In this document: positions 33,701 through 46,639 of the stretch, in pieces
Layout: every line of letters starts with the position of its first letter
Numbering within the stretch: position 1 is the stretch's first letter
NCBI GenBank assembly: GCA_001972305.1
Contig: BDDD01001449.1
Coordinates: 327,042-391,041 of the forward strand
DNA from: Cephalotus follicularis
Taxonomy: Eukaryota; Streptophyta; Magnoliopsida; Oxalidales; Cephalotaceae
Reading direction: 5' to 3'
Length of the DNA: 64,000 nucleotides
Position numbers and translations under genes: made by a program
The notes under the pieces: model-generated
Told to the model about the DNA's origin: nothing
What the model saw: the letters and a program-made list of their open reading frames with translations, nothing else
The model's database searches: none

Positions 33701-36700
33701 TGGAAATTAAATAAATGCTTCACTTTGTATTCAAATGTATTGTTTAGCTGAAGATTGTATATGGGTCCAACAGTTGAGAAGGACAACACTCAAGTAGAAA
33801 CAATCGCTTCTGATAATGCTCGGTATCCAGATATTAAGCCTACTCGACCACAGGGAAGGTTGGTGTAATTACTTATAATTTGCAATTTTTTTAAATAACT
33901 TATAGTAACACTGATTTGCTAATACTGCTTTATTTATTTGATTTACCTGGGTATCAGATATAAGAAACGAGAGAGAGGGAAGCTTGTGCAGGCATATTCT
34001 TCTAAAGATCTTGAAGGAATTCTTGTAAGTTTTAGCTTTGATTAATCTCCCTCTTGCGTCAGATGTATATCCACAAAAATAGAACATGGACTCGGGAATT
34101 GATACCATTATCTTTATAGAGGGATATTGAAGATATCATGTGTTTTGAGGTATATATTCTACATAGTATCAGTGTGTAATAAATGATTCTGTGCTTCTTG
34201 ACATGCTATTGTTTGGCTAGATTGGAATAATGGTACTACTATTATTCAGTATTTTTTTATTATTATGGTTTAGGTGGCTTCAGATATGACTAAAATTTAA
34301 TAAATTTTCATCTTTTGCAAAATAATAAGAAATTTGGTTGTCAAAATATTACCTATTTGAAATCAATTTATTGAATCTGTAATTTCAATCACATAAAGTC
34401 AATGTTTAGCTAAATGGTACATTGGTAATGTTTAGTTGTGGATTTTTATTATTTATTTAAATGGCCTTTATTATATTTGTAACCTATATGGTTTGATTTG
34501 GTTAAGTTTGCTCACAACTTGTATAATCTGTCATGCTGTACCGCAGGCCAAAAAGGTGGAGTCACCTCAGGCACAGCCAAAGGTAGATAATGAAAACAAT
34601 GAATAAAACTTGAATGGCTGTAATGTTTTAAGTTCCATTTGGTTTAAGTTTGGTCATTACTTATCTTAGTTATCTACTCGGTCTTGCTAAATAGCAGGCC
34701 AAAAAGGTGGAGGAGTCACAACAGGCAAATCCAAATGTAGACAGCAAATTGGAGTCTTTGGAAGCACCTGAAAGTCATAATTATTGTTCTGAAGGTAATT
34801 GCATATGTCTATATTGAAACCTCTTTTTGTCTGTCAATTTTTATTGCTTGAGATTTTGTACAGCTAAACTACTGTTTAATAAACAATGATTCGGAAGGTC
34901 CTAGTAGTTGATTAGTTTATTTTGTAGCATTATTCGACAACCCAGTTCACAAGGTAATTATCATGAATCTTCTGGTCCTGTACAATATCACATGCAAGTC
35001 AATGAGCATTGTGGTAGATATCTTTTGTATTATATGTCTGAAAGATAAATCTTATACTGTGCTTTGAGTTCCATATTCCAATGGTTGGTGTCAGTTTTAT
35101 TATTTCTTTTTCAGTTATTTGTCATATTGGTTTCAGTTATGGCCATAAGAAGGTGGGTAAGGGATGTGAGACTTAGAGGCTCTAAGCATTTGTGCTGTAT
35201 AGAACTCCAGCGAACACATTTTCCTATTCTGATGTTATAACTAATAAGTGAGAAAAAGTTGGTGCTCCTTGTAATTTGTTACCTTCCTATTTTTGATATG
35301 TTATTACAACCGTATATGTTGCAAGTCATAAATTATAAGAGATATTTGCTATGTATTTTATTGGCTATAGACATACATGAATATTTTCTATGCATTTTTT
35401 TACCATTTTGTCTATTTGCTGTAAAATATAATGTATGATATGCGTGCAAAAATATTCATATATTTAGAATTAATATGTTCCATGTTGTTACTGTTATACA
35501 CTAGCCTGATAAATGGTATAGTTTATTGTTTCCTAATATCCCCTGGCCTATTGTGACAGGGAACCAAAATGAAGGTGTTCCTCCAGATTGGTGGGGGTTT
35601 AAATATGGGTTTGTCTCCGGAGGTTTCCTTGGAGCAGAATCCAATAAAAGGAAATCACACAAATCCAGAGATGCTCAAAATAGTAAAGAGAGGGCTGTAT
35701 TTTGTGAAGATGATCAAGAGAATCTCTACAAACTTGTCCAAGTATGTCTTCTTGTTTTTTTTCCCTATGCAAGTCTGTAATATAGACAAATGTTACCTAA
35801 TTAATGACATGCCCCATGTAGCTGTAATCAGGGTCGCACGACCCCAAACGCGATGGGTTCCCGATGTGGATCGCTAAAAGTGGCAATCCCAATTTCATAG
35901 TGGAAAGCTGCAATAGTTGGATTATTTGTTTTAGAATTTGTCTGTGTAATTAACTTTTTCATCTCATATTATAGTTATTCCACCTTTTTAAAAATGTTAA
36001 GTATCTATTGTTTTAAAATAAGTAGTACATTTATATGTTTTAACACGTATATATATATATATATCAAAATGGACTAAGCAATTGCTCTCAAGCGTACCAT
36101 GACCCCACTAACAATCTGACGAAGCCTACCCATATCGAACGGCCTGTACGCGGACCCCAAACCATACCGTACCACAAATTAGGTAACAATGATATAGACA
36201 TTTCCTCTCGTGATACGTAGATGGAACTGAATCTGCGAGTCTATGATTTCAGCCTCCATGTTATGAAGAGTTGTGTTGATTAATTCTGTGAACATTTTGA
36301 AAGGGATGTGAATGACTATAACTAATATTATACTAGATAATTCTGTGTGCTTCCACAAAACCGGCTAAAAAGGGTAATATGCTGCCCAAAGCACAGCGCA
36401 TGTTACATTTGTGATTGTTTAAATGTTAACTCATGCATTTACCCTTTATTCATTCAGGATAAATCCACCTGTGGAAAGCAAGGACTGGGAATCAAGGACC
36501 GTCCAAGGAAAATAGCCGGTGTCCGATTTCAGGGGCAAAAGAAGTCTTTTGATGATAGTGATGATGATGATGATGAAGATTCTGCTGTTTTTGGCTCCTC
36601 AGCAAAACTAAAACATGATGACACAGAAGAGATGGAAAAGATTGATGAACCGAAAGTAAAGGTGAAAAAGCTTTGCAAACATATTCTTCGTCAGGTGCGT

Positions 36701-37767
36701 CATATAACTTGCAAGCTGTTTAAAAGCTCATAGTGTATTATCATCTCTAATTAAACTGCTTATTAGGTACCTGGAGAGTCTTTAAAGCTAAAACAGCTAA
36801 AAGTTCTGATTGATGAACACTCGTCCTCTGTTTTTTCCGATCTCTCTTCAAAGAAAGATGCTCTTGCTTACTTGAAACAAAAGGTATGGATCTGGCTACC
36901 TATGATTGACTTTCGAAGTTCATGCCCCAATAATGATTTTATTGTCCCCCCATTCTTTTTCTTCCTTGCTTTTTTCCCCTTTCCAATTTAGGCTGGAAAA
37001 ATGGTATTGCCTATTTGTTGCTTTCTTACCTTTTTTCATGATCCCGTGTGTTTCAATAGTTTAAGCTGAATATATTTGAGGATCATGATCAAACAACTCA
37101 AATGACTTTTGGATTCCATCTAATTTGTTTTTGCACAGACAATCAGCTTTAAATTGTGAACAAAAAAAATATACTCATAATAATTGTAAGTTGGTTCATT
37201 TTGTCCCCTCAAGTTTCCAAAATTTCATCTTTAACTTAGAAGTTGAATTAGTTTGTTCATTCTGCCCCTTTTGTCAAGTATTTGTTTGTTTTTTTTTTTT
37301 GAACAAAAAGTATTTGTTTGTTAAATATTAAGTTTTTACTTATGTGAGCAAGAAGCATACTAAAAAAATTCTTTTATCCTATGAATATGGAGCTTAAGAG
37401 ATGACTTTCGTTATGAAGGTAAGTGGAAGTCAACTCAATGTGGCAAATTGTACTTTTTCAATTGTGAGGGGAGCAAATTGATCCATCGTTAAAGTGTCTG
37501 CAAGATTTTGATACACATAAAATTCATTGCTAATGAATGCATTGAAGATACTCCATGAGTGAAGGCTGTGTTTCTTTGTTTGAATGTGATAGACATTTTC
37601 TTTTACATATGAGCTGTTATCTTAATCTGGACTCCAATAGTTTGAATTTGTGGCCCATTCTTATAAAAGGTAGGGGTTAAATTTTTCTATTGTGGCTGCA
37701 GCTAGAAGGCAGTCAGAACTTCTGTGTGGAGCGAAAAAGAGTGAGTCTCGCATCAAGGAGTGCTTGA
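27701..37767 (+). CDS. G-patch domain protein with LYAR-like C-terminal domain
   Basis: Twelve exons: 27701-27778, 27867-27951, 33301-33377, 33669-33690, 33774-33858, 33958-34024, 34547-34582, 34698-34794, 35560-35741, 36458-36694, 36767-36883 and 37702-37767. They join in frame to 382 residues. The G-patch ([18 protein letters not shown], from about residue 27) marks an activator of DEAH-box RNA helicases or another RNA-processing factor. A Lys/Glu-rich middle, the block [20 protein letters not shown], an Asp/Glu-rich acidic stretch ([13 protein letters not shown]), and a C-terminal domain resembling LYAR-type nucleolar proteins ([20 protein letters not shown] onwards) follow. A role in nucleolar ribosome biogenesis is inferred. 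Intron 2 is 5.3 kb because a Copia element lies in it. The gene converges with SPO11-2, the stop codons being 337 bp apart. A possible 26-nt cassette at 34928-34953 would shift the frame if included. Confidence 0.85.
28261..28494 (+). repeat. 5' LTR of the intronic Copia element
   Basis: Begins TGTTAATCATTTGGTTAATG and ends just before the primer-binding site. It aligns with 32974-33169, with several substitutions and small indels (for example a TATATATATGAGG tract only in the 5' copy). Confidence 0.85.
28574..29593 (+). pseudogene. Copia gag remnant
   Basis: An open frame of 340 codons from the ATG at 28574, with the Copia gag signature ([20 protein letters not shown] near residue 50, then the [20 protein letters not shown] type helix region). 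A His/Asn/Asp-rich repeat ([16 protein letters not shown]) precedes the stop. A stop codon at 29591 separates it from the protease remnant (29678 onwards, ending in GATDH), where in intact Copia elements gag and pol are usually one frame. The zinc knuckle is not recognisable. It is still open over its whole length despite pol decay. Confidence 0.8.
29672..32979 (+). pseudogene. Copia pol remnant (protease, integrase, RT, RNase H)
   Basis: Order and motifs: protease segment [10 protein letters not shown] at 29678, with Gly where the catalytic Asp belongs; GAG-pre-integrase piece DWHSRLG near 30078 and [11 protein letters not shown] near 30190; integrase core near 30300-30480 (DDFTRYTWF); RT from about 31440 ([18 protein letters not shown], then [19 protein letters not shown]); RT palm motif near 32021 reading VYVDVTGSN, with the second Asp of the pair and neighbours lost; RNase H from about 32500 ([16 protein letters not shown]), continuing after a frame change with [11 protein letters not shown] and the ADILTK end. 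A stop at 31844-31846 and at least two frameshifts make it non-functional. Confidence 0.9.
32974..33169 (+). repeat. 3' LTR of the intronic Copia element
   Basis: Starts TGTTAATCATTTGGTTAATG directly after the G-rich polypurine tract and ends near CATTCTATCT, matching the 5' LTR with several differences. The spliceosome must remove it together with the whole element. Confidence 0.85.
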
Positions 37768-38104
37768 AATTTGTTGTTGGAAAGTTCAGGTGCCTGTATC
37801 AGTCTGTGTATTGCAGCTGAAACAGGATTACGACTAGATATGTTCATTGGGGTTTGTGTTAGAATGAATTGGAATTTTGATTTTGATCGAGCTAAGTTAA
37901 ATGTAAAAGCCATTTGAGGTGTCAATCGCGGGATAAGACATGTATCACAGTAACACAAATCCTGTTACATTGTTATAGTTTTGTATTGAAGAATCTAATC
38001 AGATTAGATGATTTACATGGAGTATGATACTGAGTTTTTGTTTTGTTTCATCTTCTAGTTATGTTGCACTGATTTATACAACACAGATTGATACTGATTT
38101 ATTC

Positions 38105-40908
38105 TCAAATGTAGTTCCCTTGCACAATTTTCTTGGCTATGTACTTGCCCAAATAATCAAATCCATGCAAGTAAAGGGCTTCAATTTCTGCTCTCTGACC
38201 ACTACGAACCATAGATGCCAATTCTTCTCTGTAATTCTCCTGTCAAAGTTTCGGCTATAGTTAGTATCTTCTGCTACATTTAGTGCAGCATTCTCTATTG
38301 CCTTTGAACGTCAATCATTGAATTTTTTTTGTTTTTAATTTTTTATTTAATTTTATTATTTTTTCAAGTCAGATCCAATGGTTGAGCAGAGAAGGCTGTA
38401 CCAAAAACAGTAGACGATCCTTTTTCCTTAGCTTATTACGTATTAAACTCTTCCACTTGCACTGGCTTTGTCATTTTGAAAACATTAAGGGGCAATATCT
38501 CACAGATCTAGTCTGTTTACCTGCAAGACTTCTAGGGACATCAAGCTTTTAGCAATCTGCAGGTCCCGCGGCTTCAATTGAACCAAACATTGGTCAGGTA
38601 CAAGCTGTAGATCATCCCCTCGCAGTCCCAGCCACTTGACATTGCAAGCTGAACGGTACACTTAATTTATTAAGGATAGGTCACATCAGAGATGAGGAGG
38701 AACACTGTATAATCTAGCATGACAAAGTGAGAAGCACCATATCTGTATGCCTCTAGACCCATCGCTATGCTTCCAAACTTGAAGGTGCATAGTATAGCTA
38801 ACCCAGCTGGATTCCTTCAAAAATCAATCAAGCTAAAAGCCTTAAGTGCGTGATTCTATTTCAACTGCAGTGACATGAAAAATAGGTCATCCTTACCAGT
38901 CAACCAATGCTAAAATCGGTAATTCAGGAAAAGCCCTGCTCATTCGGTGAAGAAGAAACCTATATGGCAACTTTTACTCATAATCATAATAGAGCAACCA
39001 AAAACCAACACGAAAAACTAGTAGTTCATTGACCCAACGAGATGCATCTAACTGCAGAGCATATATAATGGTGGTATGATCTGTTCAAGTTATACCTTGT
39101 GGCAATATCTGGGTATCCTTTGGCTGTGATAATAATGCTTGGAATGTGATTGAATACACCATCCTCGGCCAGTCGCTGGAATATCGCGTGCTAAACAAAT
39201 CCAGATACTAACAGTTACTGATGCTAGGAAACTGGGGAGCTATTTCAAGGGGACCCAAAAGAGCAAAATACCTTCTCCACCACAATGATATACCGGGCAT
39301 CTGTCTTCATCACCAACTTATCTAGCAAGTTCAAGTCTCCCGAAATTGCATATCCAGAAGATCCACATTCAGTACAGTCCACTACTTTTTGGTCTGGCTC
39401 CTATCACATATTTTGAAGTGAATGAACCAGTAATAGCCTTTACTTGCAAGATTTCATTGACAAACAAAAGAAAGCAAGACCAAATCATATCCAAATTTGA
39501 GAGAAAAAAAAAAACAAGCACCTATTAGCATATTTTGAATATTTTAACACATCAACCTAGCATAGATTTCTCTAGAACTTATTATAGCATAAATGGCACA
39601 ATTTTTCATCCTGCTGTGTTAAAGCCATCATTTGCAATGCAAGTTATGCAACACAAGAAAATGAGAGAGTAGATTAGGTAGTGTACCTGTAACAGGAGCC
39701 GTCCAGCAACTACACCTCTGCTAGATGCCATGATTCCAAGACTATAACGACTACATCGCAACAATGCCACAACATCTGTTGCACGCAAACTATTCATCTA
39801 TGAATTGCAACAAAATTAGGAGCTACCCAAAATAAAATAAATTAAAAATTTGTACTGAAAATACAAAAAAAAAAAAGGGGCAAAGAAAGTTGTTGACCTT
39901 GAATTGTCCTATTGACTTGCAATTGAGAAGTGAAATAATCTGGTGAGCTACAAAGCAACTTGTAGAAGAGCTCCCTCTGTGTCACTCTCTTTTCTTGAAC
40001 CAAGATCTGTAAGCACATCTCCATCACCTTCCACACTGTATTCAGTTGAAATGAAACCAAACATTCAACAAAGATACTATCAAATTCACCATTATTAACA
40101 CAAGAGTAACCATACATGCACACGTTTTCCACACGAATAATATTATGCAAAACGACTACAAAAATAAAGCATTTGACAGTAATTATTGAGGTTATGAAAC
40201 ATTACAATTTTTAATTCAACTCAATGTGATCTCCTGCAGTTTCACTACTTTTGTTATGGCATATCAACGGTTGTTGTCGATTACAGTATTTTTTAGTTCC
40301 GGTCTATAGCGTTACTCTTTGCACACATAACATGCATCAATCTGCTCGATAGGTACACAATATATACCTCTAACAAAGGCTCTTGCTGCATTGGTCCTCA
40401 TCAATGACCTTGTACAAATTGAATTGGAGAGAAAAATCCATGAAAAATTGGTCAATAGTCCTTGGCTTACGTGGCGGTTACTCGAACTTCTTTTTATCTG
40501 TTGATGACCTTACTTCAACAAACTTAACATTCTGTTTGGTTGCTAAGAAAGTGCAAAAGGGAAAAGAAAAAAAAACGAACCTAAAATCCAGACTGTTAAA
40601 TTCCAGTTAGTACTAAAATAATAACAGGAAACAGATTCAGTCAATTGAAATTCTTAAATTATGCATTATTTTGAAGATGCAAGGTCTAGATAAATTTTAA
40701 ATAAGTCTATAATTATAAAATAAAAATAGAGATCAATTGTAATTATATTAAATTTAACAAATTATAAAAATAAAAAAAAAGTACCAGGGGGAGATCTGAG
40801 ATTGCTGGATCGGGAGAGTTCAAAATCTTCAAAAAATTGAGAACTGCGACTTCGATTCTTGCTCGAACCTGAATCGTTTTTTTTTAAAAATTCAACAGCA
40901 AAAAGAAA

Positions 40909-40943
<35 letters not shown>

Positions 40944-41050
40944 GAAGCAATAATGATCATATGATATACTTCATTAGGTGTAGGGATATCTGCGTAGCAG
41001 AGATTTTTATCGGAGAAGAATCTCATCGATAAATTGCAGAGATCTTCCAT
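38105..41050 (-). CDS. SPO11-2: Meiotic recombination protein SPO11-2
   Basis: This topoisomerase VI-A-like protein makes meiotic double-strand breaks together with SPO11-1 and MTOPVIB in the nucleus. Eleven exons: 41050-40970, 40868-40785, 40497-40368, 40035-39898, 39775-39687, 39400-39272, 39190-39096, 38959-38897, 38814-38738, 38648-38521 and 38239-38105. They splice in frame to 382 residues, the usual SPO11-2 size. Catalytic Tyr123 lies in [11 protein letters not shown] of the 5Y-CAP domain. [20 protein letters not shown] follows. The Toprim part has Glu216 (VVEKHAIF) and Asp269 (LVDWNPAG), then [20 protein letters not shown]. The N-terminus ([17 protein letters not shown]) matches SPO11-2 rather than SPO11-1. 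No damage is seen. An AAT microsatellite sits in intron 1 (about 40909-40940). It is convergent with the G-patch gene. Confidence 0.95.
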
Positions 41051-41422
41051 TTTTTTTTACTTCAAATTCTGTGTGAGAGATATTTTGAGAGGTGATATAT
41101 GTGACGTGGAGATTTTGCGCGCGAGCCACTGAATTTGAATGTTGGGCTTTTGAGTATCCATGGGCTCTGAATGATATTTCTCAATGGGCTTCTATTGAAA
41201 TAGATTATGGCCCATTGATGTTTTGGGCCTGTCACGAATCCTATTTCTATTTACTGATCTCATAGGGTGCAAACAAAAAAAATTGCTCCTATACTTATCG
41301 TGGCTCGACGTTATTTGTGTTTGTTCATTAAACTTAATAAAAAAATAGAAATAAAGTTTTAGAGCTCGTTAGCTTATCGAGCGGAGTTTGATCAATGATG
41401 AGCTTCACTCGTTAAGGTTCAT

Positions 41423-41457
<35 letters not shown>

Positions 41458-41548
41458 TATCTAATTTTTGAATTTCTTAACGATCGATTCAAACTCAAAC
41501 AACAATTTTTTGAGTTTTTTATTATATTTTTTTATGATACTATAGTGA
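41051..41548. promoter_or_regulatory. Upstream region of SPO11-2
   Basis: The presumed promoter and 5' UTR (reading leftwards) occupy the first few hundred bases. They include a GCGCGCG stretch at 41117-41123 and repeated GGGCTTTTGAG, GGGCTC and GGGCTTC motifs (41145-41190) reminiscent of plant site II/GGGCC-type elements (TGGGCT, GGCCCAT at about 41209). An (AT)n(AG)n simple repeat is at 41428-41458. Functional assignment is inference. Confidence 0.4.
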
Positions 41549-41557
41549 TAGATTTTT

Positions 41558-42356
41558 GGGACAATTACAAATACCTCCCTGAGGTATTCCTTTACAATTT
41601 TTTCCTCCCTCTATTTTAAGATATTACAAAAACCTCCTTTAGGTATTAATCCATCAAACAAAAACCTCCTTGAGGTATTAAAATACCCAAAATACTCCTA
41701 ACTTTACAATAATAATCAAAATAATAATATTTTACAACTTTTTTCTCTCTCTATTTTAAGATCCAACAAAAACCTCCCTGAGGTATTAATCCATCCAACA
41801 AAAACCTCCCCGAGGTATTAAGATATCTAAAATACTTATCACTTTATAATAATAATAATAATAAATATAAATATATAAAACAAAAACTAAAAATTACAGT
41901 ACTTTTTTTTAAATCAAGAAAAAAACCTGTTTTAAAAAAAAGTACACTTTGTTTCTTGATTTAAAAAAAGTACTGTAATTTTTAATAATAATAATAATAA
42001 ATATACAAAACAAAACTAAAAATTACAGTACTTTTTTTTAAATCAAGAAAAAAATCATCTTTATACCTCAGGGAGGTTTTTGTTGGATGGATTAATACCT
42101 CAGGGAGGTTTTTGTTGGATCTTAAAATAGAGGGAGAAAAAAGTTGTAAAATAATACATCGGAGAGGTTTTTGTAATTATCCATTATTATTTTTATTATT
42201 ATTATTGTAAAATTAGGGGTATTTTAGGTATTTTAATACCTCAGGGAGGTTTTTGTTTGATAGATTAATACCTCAAGGAGGTTTTTGTAATATCTTAAAA
42301 TAGAGGGAGGAAAAAATTGTAAAGGAAAACCTCAGGGAAGTATTTGTAATTGTCCC
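41558..42356. mobile_element. Mutator-type MITE with perfect 9-bp TSD (second family member)
   Basis: Ends GGGACAATTACAAATACCTC and AAGTATTTGTAATTGTCCC are inverted repeats. Flanking direct repeats TAGATTTTT at 41549-41557 and 42357-42365 are identical. Inside are many copies of the module CCTCCCTGAGGTATTAATCC in both orientations and a central hairpin (about 41886-42055) in which AAAATTACAGTACTTTTT recurs in direct and inverted form. A TIR-like end TTTGTAATTATCC near 42170 followed by fresh internal sequence suggests a second copy inserted into the first. No coding content. Same family as 4604-5585. Confidence 0.88.
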
Positions 42357-42365
42357 TAGATTTTT

Positions 42366-45300
42366 TCAACTCTTAAACTCTCCACTAAGGATCAAACCCT
42401 CGTCTTCCTAATAATAATATAATATTTTACCATTGGGGTGTCCTTTTGAGGACAAATTTTTTGTTTTGAGTTAGTTACAAGTTCAATTCGAATTAGTACT
42501 CGATAAAATATTAACGACCTTAGTTTGAACATGTCTAAATCTAAAGACTTTTTTACAACCCTAGTGCCAAATCAAATAATACTTGGTTTAACACTAGTAA
42601 AAATAAATTTTTTCTTATCTACTAATATAATATGTTTATATCGTCATATATTAAAGTTATATGAATATGTCATAAAAAAAAAATTGTATGAAGTGTATGT
42701 GATTTAAAAAAAAAAAAAAATTGCTTGAGATGTACAGGAGCACATGACTTAATATACACAGGACAAAAGAAAGACGTGCCAAATCGGATTGTTGTATGAG
42801 ATTTCTTGGTGCTGGTGTTATTTAGTAGTAACGAGAAAAAAAAAAAGTAAACTAAAAACACAATTATACAAAATACAATAGTAGATTTTTGGCTAAAAAC
42901 TACATTTATCCTTTAAATTTATACAAAATTATCAATTATCTAATGAATTTCAAAACGGCTCAATCGATGACATAAATTTTTAATTTTGACTCAGTTAAGA
43001 ATCTGAGATAAGAAAAAACTTAACCTGACAGGATGAAATTCTTTAATTTATTTATAGTTATGATTTTTTTGATGAAAAATTCTTTTTAATATTATGTACT
43101 CACTCTCCTATTCTATCATTTTTCATCATGTTAGTTTCTCAATTGAGTTAAAATTAAAACTTTAGGTCTTCCATTAAATCGTTTTGAAGTTCAGGGGATA
43201 ATTGATATTTTTTGTGAAAGATCGAAAGAAAAATTGAGCCTTAAGCCTAGATTTTTCCCACATGATCCTATAAAATCATATTTTTATTAATTTTATTTTA
43301 TGCATTTAATCGTTAAATTTAATAACTTATCTATCTAATCACGTATTTCAACTTTTAAATCAATAAGAAATATAAAGGTATATTATTGAATAAATAATTT
43401 TTTAACGATATAAATAAAAATTATATAATAATCTAAATTTAACAACACTACATGGTGCGATAGTCCAACATAGGGTTCGGTGAACATTAAATGAGTTACT
43501 TATGTATCAATTTAGATTATCTTATATCATTAAGGAAACATAATTTCAAATTCAAATCCTTCCTCTACATTGACATTTCCTTGAAATGGTCCTAAATATG
43601 TTCTTATCTTGCAGCTTTCCAAATGGGCAAGGAAAAACTTTGAGCCTTTAATTTCAAACCCCACAAGTGGAACTCATTTTCAAGGCATATTTTATATCAT
43701 TATCATATTATAGAGAAGCTGTTTTTCCAGCGTAAAATGTTGAATCAAAACCAAACCAAGACTTGAAATTCCATTTCTCGTATTCCTAGCTGGTCCTTTT
43801 AATTAGTTGAAAGAAACACCTTACTCTTTGGTCCCCTTATCTTAGTCACTTTCACTAATTTTTATAATCAAATTATTAGTTCATGATGACATAGTCGATT
43901 TATTGTTTTTCATATCAATTATAATCTAATTAAAATTTTAGGGGACAAATATTATATATTTTTTTGTTAATTAATGTTGGGTTAATTGCGATATTCTCTC
44001 GTAACGTTAATTTTGATTATCATTTTTTTCTCCTAATGTTGTAAACTTATAAAACTGAAGTTTCGAATCATTATCATATTATTTTACTATTTATCAGTTG
44101 TTATGTCTAATGCATGGAAAATCATGCATAATCCCCTTCATAATTTAATTTAATGACGTGAAAATGATGTGTCGTCGCATCAAAAATAAGACGACATGAT
44201 AAAGTGTAATTGTATTATTCACGACTTGAGTAATTTTAACTAGTAGACATTCGTATCAACTAATGTGTCATTACATGTGAAAAATATTTATAGAATAAAA
44301 CATGTGAATAAGTCTCATAATTTTTCATGAATAAATCAATATAAAACATGTGACAAGACACATGATGCAATATAATTTAAGTGACTGAATCTAACATAAG
44401 AAAAATTTTAAACCCATAATATTTTCCTTTTTATTCATTTTTAATGAAATTCTAAAACCTAAACCCTAAATTACAACAAAAGAAACCTATTAAGAAAAAC
44501 TCAATAAGAATCGTAATATGATGAACTTCAATAGTTTTTTCTTCTTTGTTAGAGGACTAGCAAATTGGAAAAAAAAAAAATTATAAAGCAATCAATTTTT
44601 TTCTCAAATGATGTAAACGATACACATAAATAATATTCAAAAAATAAAATACATAGGATATGTCTTACCTATTATGAATGAATAACAAAAGAGATTAAGT
44701 TTTTTTTTTTTAATAAAGTGTTAAAATATTTAGCATTATTGCATTATAGGCGTGCATGGTACCGTGTGCAAATCCAAAACCAAGAGCTTTCAATCATTAT
44801 GTAGTGGCCAAATCACTATATTTAACATATAGGTATAGCTGTATAGGTAAAAAAGATGACAAGTCCAAAAAGAAGAAAATGGCGACAAGGAAGGAGGATG
44901 GATTTCAATTTTGAAGCATGGCGATAATATTAAAAGCAGTAGTGATCACTGTGGTCCATGCATTCTTATCTTCAAATTTCCTGCATTTCACGTTATGATG
45001 ATATATGTTCTTTGCGGTGGAGGTCCTGTATAGCAACGCGTTTGCCTGGCAAAGAGAAAAGAAAAAGTGAAACTATTGCAAGTTGTAAGAAGCAACTTTT
45101 TTTTTTTTTTTTTTGAGTTTTGATTAAAGTTATGTATTTTCAGCTTAGTTGAGTTTTTTCATAGAGTACTATTATAAGTTCTGACAAAGTTTTTTGAATT
45201 TATTCCTGGTTATATGCAAGTTTCAAATCGTAGTTTTAAATGATTAAAAGTCAGTTATTGTTTGATAATCTAAATAATCATCCGAGAACAAAATTCAGAA

Positions 45301-45813
45301 AACAATTTTGAGATGAAATCATTAATATTTTTAATAAGTAAAAACGAAATTAAACAAAAAAATTTGGTTTAAAACTTTTTCCAAAACCAATCCGGAAAAA
45401 AAAAGCCAAGATCAGCTTTAGTCCAATTAATTTACAAAATTAATTGGACACATCCTTTTTCTGTACGTGACATTTTTATGATTAATACTTTTTAAATGTA
45501 ATTTAAATCATACATTCAAAATTTTAAATAAAATGAATATCTTCGACTATTATATTGCACATACAAAATTAATCATTCAAAATATATTTAAATCATTCAC
45601 AATAAAAGATTAACATATTAAATAGTATATTTATAAATATTTTATTGATTTTAAAATTTACATGAATGATCTAGACATATAGGAACATCAAATCAAACCG
45701 TTAGACTTGAAAATTAATATTAATTATAAGAATGCATTATCAGAAAAAATGACATGTTCAATTAATTGACTAATTGGACTCGAACCAATCTAAAAATAAC
45801 ATGTGTTGGGAAT
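42366..45813. other. AT-rich intergenic DNA
   Basis: No gene recognised across about 3.4 kb. One inverted-repeat segment is listed separately (42884-43256). Poly-A/T runs and short random open frames are the only other content I can point to. Confidence 0.5.
42884..43256. repeat. MITE-like inverted repeat
   Basis: The left half (AATTATCAATTATCTAATGA, then CAAAACGGCTCAAT and TAATTTTGACTCAGTT) pairs imperfectly with the right half (AACTGAGTT-like, ATCGTTTTGAAGTTCAGGGG, ATAATTGATATTTTTTG). The result is a fold-back of about 370 bp. The ends are approximate and no target duplication was found. Confidence 0.5.
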
Positions 45814-46639
45814 ATCAGTGTAACGCCCCAAACTCTAGGAGTCAACCCCCACGGTTTGACGCGCTACGAACAGTACCGTTCATTATCAATTTAGCGGAAT
45901 AATTAAAAACATTTAACAATATAATAACGCATGTGGAATAAATTCAATAATATATCACTCGAGTGAATATAACCCAGTTATGTACAATACTGTTCACAAC
46001 AGTTCTGCCACAAGTCGGCAGGTCATAAAACAAAAATACAATATCTTTATGTTCCTGGGTCGTCGAACTGCAATAAGAGAGAGAAGACTCACCCGGGGCT
46101 TCAATCCTCAGCTTGCTGCGAAACTCCACCTGTACCTGACCTATTACATTAAAATGCAATAGGTCAGCGACCACTGGTCGTGTAGGAACTACCACCATGC
46201 ATTTATAATGCAAATGAAGCAAGCATATGCGATGCAAATAAGAGATGCAATAATAGTAGTAATATACAGTGCAGTTCACAGCCATTAACAGTCATTCACA
46301 GTATCAGTATAAACATTCATAACGTTTACAGTAACAGTAACAATCATTTACATTCGTTAACAGCCACTGTCAGTCATTATAAATCCTTCCTCGGCATTCC
46401 CTACTTAAGGAGGAGTGGTAACGCACTCCAGACGTCAAGGCAGAGAAGGCGGGACGAAAAGAAACATTTTATTTTAGGCAGACCAGTTCCTCGGTCCTCG
46501 GCTTAAGGAAGAGCAATATACGCGCTCTACGCGTTATAGGTAGAGAAGAGGAACATAAACATTTATTACTACATTATACAGTAACAGTAACAGTTATTCA
46601 GTAACAATAACAGTAATAAAAACGGTAACAGTCAATGTG

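Noticed and set aside
40383-40610. Plus-strand open frame in the SPO11-2 region
   Set aside because: It is the shadow of SPO11-2 exon 40497-40368, which reads on the minus strand.
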